A DNA stretch of 54,234 nucleotides. Source: an uncultured Spartobacteria bacterium. GTDB lineage: Bacteria > Verrucomicrobiota > Verrucomicrobiia > Chthoniobacterales > JAATET01. Shown here piece by piece: positions 53,415 through 54,234 of this stretch (the stretch's first letter is position 1; every line of letters starts with the position of its first letter). The notes under the pieces were generated by a model. That model worked only from the letters and a program-made list of their open reading frames with translations, had not been told where the DNA came from and made no database searches. The translations under genes and the position numbers were made by a program. The stretch covers positions 1 to 54,234 of the forward strand of contig CALGTD010000182.1 of NCBI GenBank assembly GCA_937901895.1, in the 5' to 3' direction.

Positions 53415-54234
53415 CTCGACACCGATTCCGCGGCGGGTTAGCGTCGGTTCATGAAACGCCTCCTGACTTCCGTCGGACTGATTGTTTGCGCTGCTTTTCA
53501 CGTAGGGGCTCAAGCCTTCTCGAACGGTCAGGCGGCCGACCTCGTGCTCGGCCAGGCGACGTTCACTACGGATGAGTCCTTCCCGACGAACGCGCGGTCG
53601 ATGAAAAGGCCGGCGGGCGTCGCCGTGGATCCCACGACCGGGAAGGTGTTTGTCGCGCAGTATGGCGAGAATCGGGTGCTGCGTTACGCCAACTCGGCCA
53701 GCCTCGCCAACGGGGCACCGGCGGAGGTGGTGATCGGCCAGGTGAATTTCTCCGCGTCGGAGGCAAACCAAGGGGGCACGCCCACGGCCTCCACTCTGAG
53801 TCAGCCGATCGGCGTGTGCGTGGATTCCCACGGCACGCTCCACGTCGCCGACGCAGGGAACAATCGCGTGCTGGTCTTCCGGGAGGCCTCGACCCTGCTG
53901 CCGGTCACCAACGCTTCGGCGGACTTTGTGATCGGGCAGATGAATTTCACCACCGACACCGGCGCCACCACCGCCACCACGTTGAAAGGACCCTACGGCG
54001 TCACTGTCAGCCCGGACGGCACGTTGTTTGTGGCGGATTTCGGGAACAACCGCGTGCTCGGATACAAAAATATTGCCAGCCTGATCGGCAATGGCCCGGC
54101 TGCGGATCTGGTGGTTGGGCAGGTCGACTTCACGTCGAGTGTCGGCGCCCCCACGCCCTCGGGATTACTATTCCCCGCTGACGTGCTCGTCGACTCGGGC
54201 AACCACCTCTGGATCGTCGACTACGGGAACTGCC
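53415..54234 (+). repeat. Paralogous segment, copy 2
   Basis: Counterpart of 50779-51560, offset about 2636 bases; it includes the shared leader and continues past the window edge. Confidence 0.85.
53451..54234 (+). CDS. Exported NHL-repeat protein, paralogue 2 (partial)
   Basis: The first 261 codons of a paralogue of the protein at 50815, running off the right edge. The signal peptide is almost identical (MKRLLTSVGLIVCAAFHVGA) and the repeats align throughout (GVAVDPTTGKVFVAQYGENR, GVCVDSHGTLHVADAGNNRV, GVTVSPDGTLFVADFGNNRV). Differences are spread along the gene. The nine-G tract of the first copy is five G here. The 36-base leader before the ATG is also shared. The pair points to recent tandem duplication, with the SnoaL-like gene and the small exported gene now between them. 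Confidence 0.87.
   Translation, partial: MKRLLTSVGLIVCAAFHVGAQAFSNGQAADLVLGQATFTTDESFPTNARSMKRPAGVAVDPTTGKVFVAQYGENRVLRYANSASLANGAPAEVVIGQVNFSASEANQGGTPTASTLSQPIGVCVDSHGTLHVADAGNNRVLVFREASTLLPVTNASADFVIGQMNFTTDTGATTATTLKGPYGVTVSPDGTLFVADFGNNRVLGYKNIASLIGNGPAADLVVGQVDFTSSVGAPTPSGLLFPADVLVDSGNHLWIVDYGNC

Overview
The window is about 54 kb of high-GC bacterial chromosome. It most likely comes from the phylum Verrucomicrobiota, possibly a propionate-forming anaerobe of the Terrimicrobium/Chthoniobacter type. This placement is inferred from several PEP-CTERM proteins, large proteins built of autotransporter-associated beta-strand repeats, NHL-repeat surface proteins, a Tat-exported sulfatase and a full succinate-to-propionate pathway. 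No rRNA, tRNA, CRISPR array, insertion sequence or prophage gene was found.

Region 1-12.1 kb (minus strand) is one tightly packed operon, mostly joined by ATGA or TAATG overlaps. In transcription order it encodes an acetyl-CoA hydrolase-family CoA-transferase, an unusual Fe-S protein derived from the C-terminal half of pyruvate:ferredoxin oxidoreductase, methylmalonyl-CoA mutase (MutA, MutB), its MeaB chaperone, methylmalonyl-CoA epimerase, and a sodium-pumping methylmalonyl-CoA decarboxylase (MmdA, biotin carrier, OadG-like, GcdB-like; the last runs off the left edge). Together these convert succinate to propionate and store the decarboxylation energy as a sodium gradient. The GcdB-like subunit carries an inserted lipoyl-like domain.

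Region 12.1-18.4 kb holds a Tat-exported sulfatase divergent from a LytS/LytTR-type two-component system joined to a formylglycine-generating enzyme, which would mature the sulfatase. A perfect palindrome lies between them. A LuxR-type regulator follows.

Region 18.4-36.8 kb is mixed housekeeping and accessory genes: glmS, a truncated MFS transporter, an AlkZ-related protein, an NlpC/P60 hydrolase, an M42 peptidase, a PhzF protein, RarD, a fatty acid desaturase, an alpha/beta hydrolase, GDP-fucose synthase, a TPR protein and an aldose epimerase. Two compact promoter / 38-39-codon ORF / terminator units, built alike, sit in intergenic gaps here.

Region 36.8-54.2 kb is rich in surface-protein genes and rearrangements. 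It has two LuxR-regulator plus giant beta-strand-repeat gene pairs. One giant gene is split by a nine-G tract just before its PEP-CTERM sorting signal. A peptide release factor-like gene is frameshifted. A Doc-type toxin-antitoxin module is bracketed by two copies of a PEP-CTERM gene end. Two close NHL-repeat paralogues share a duplicated leader, and the second runs off the right edge.
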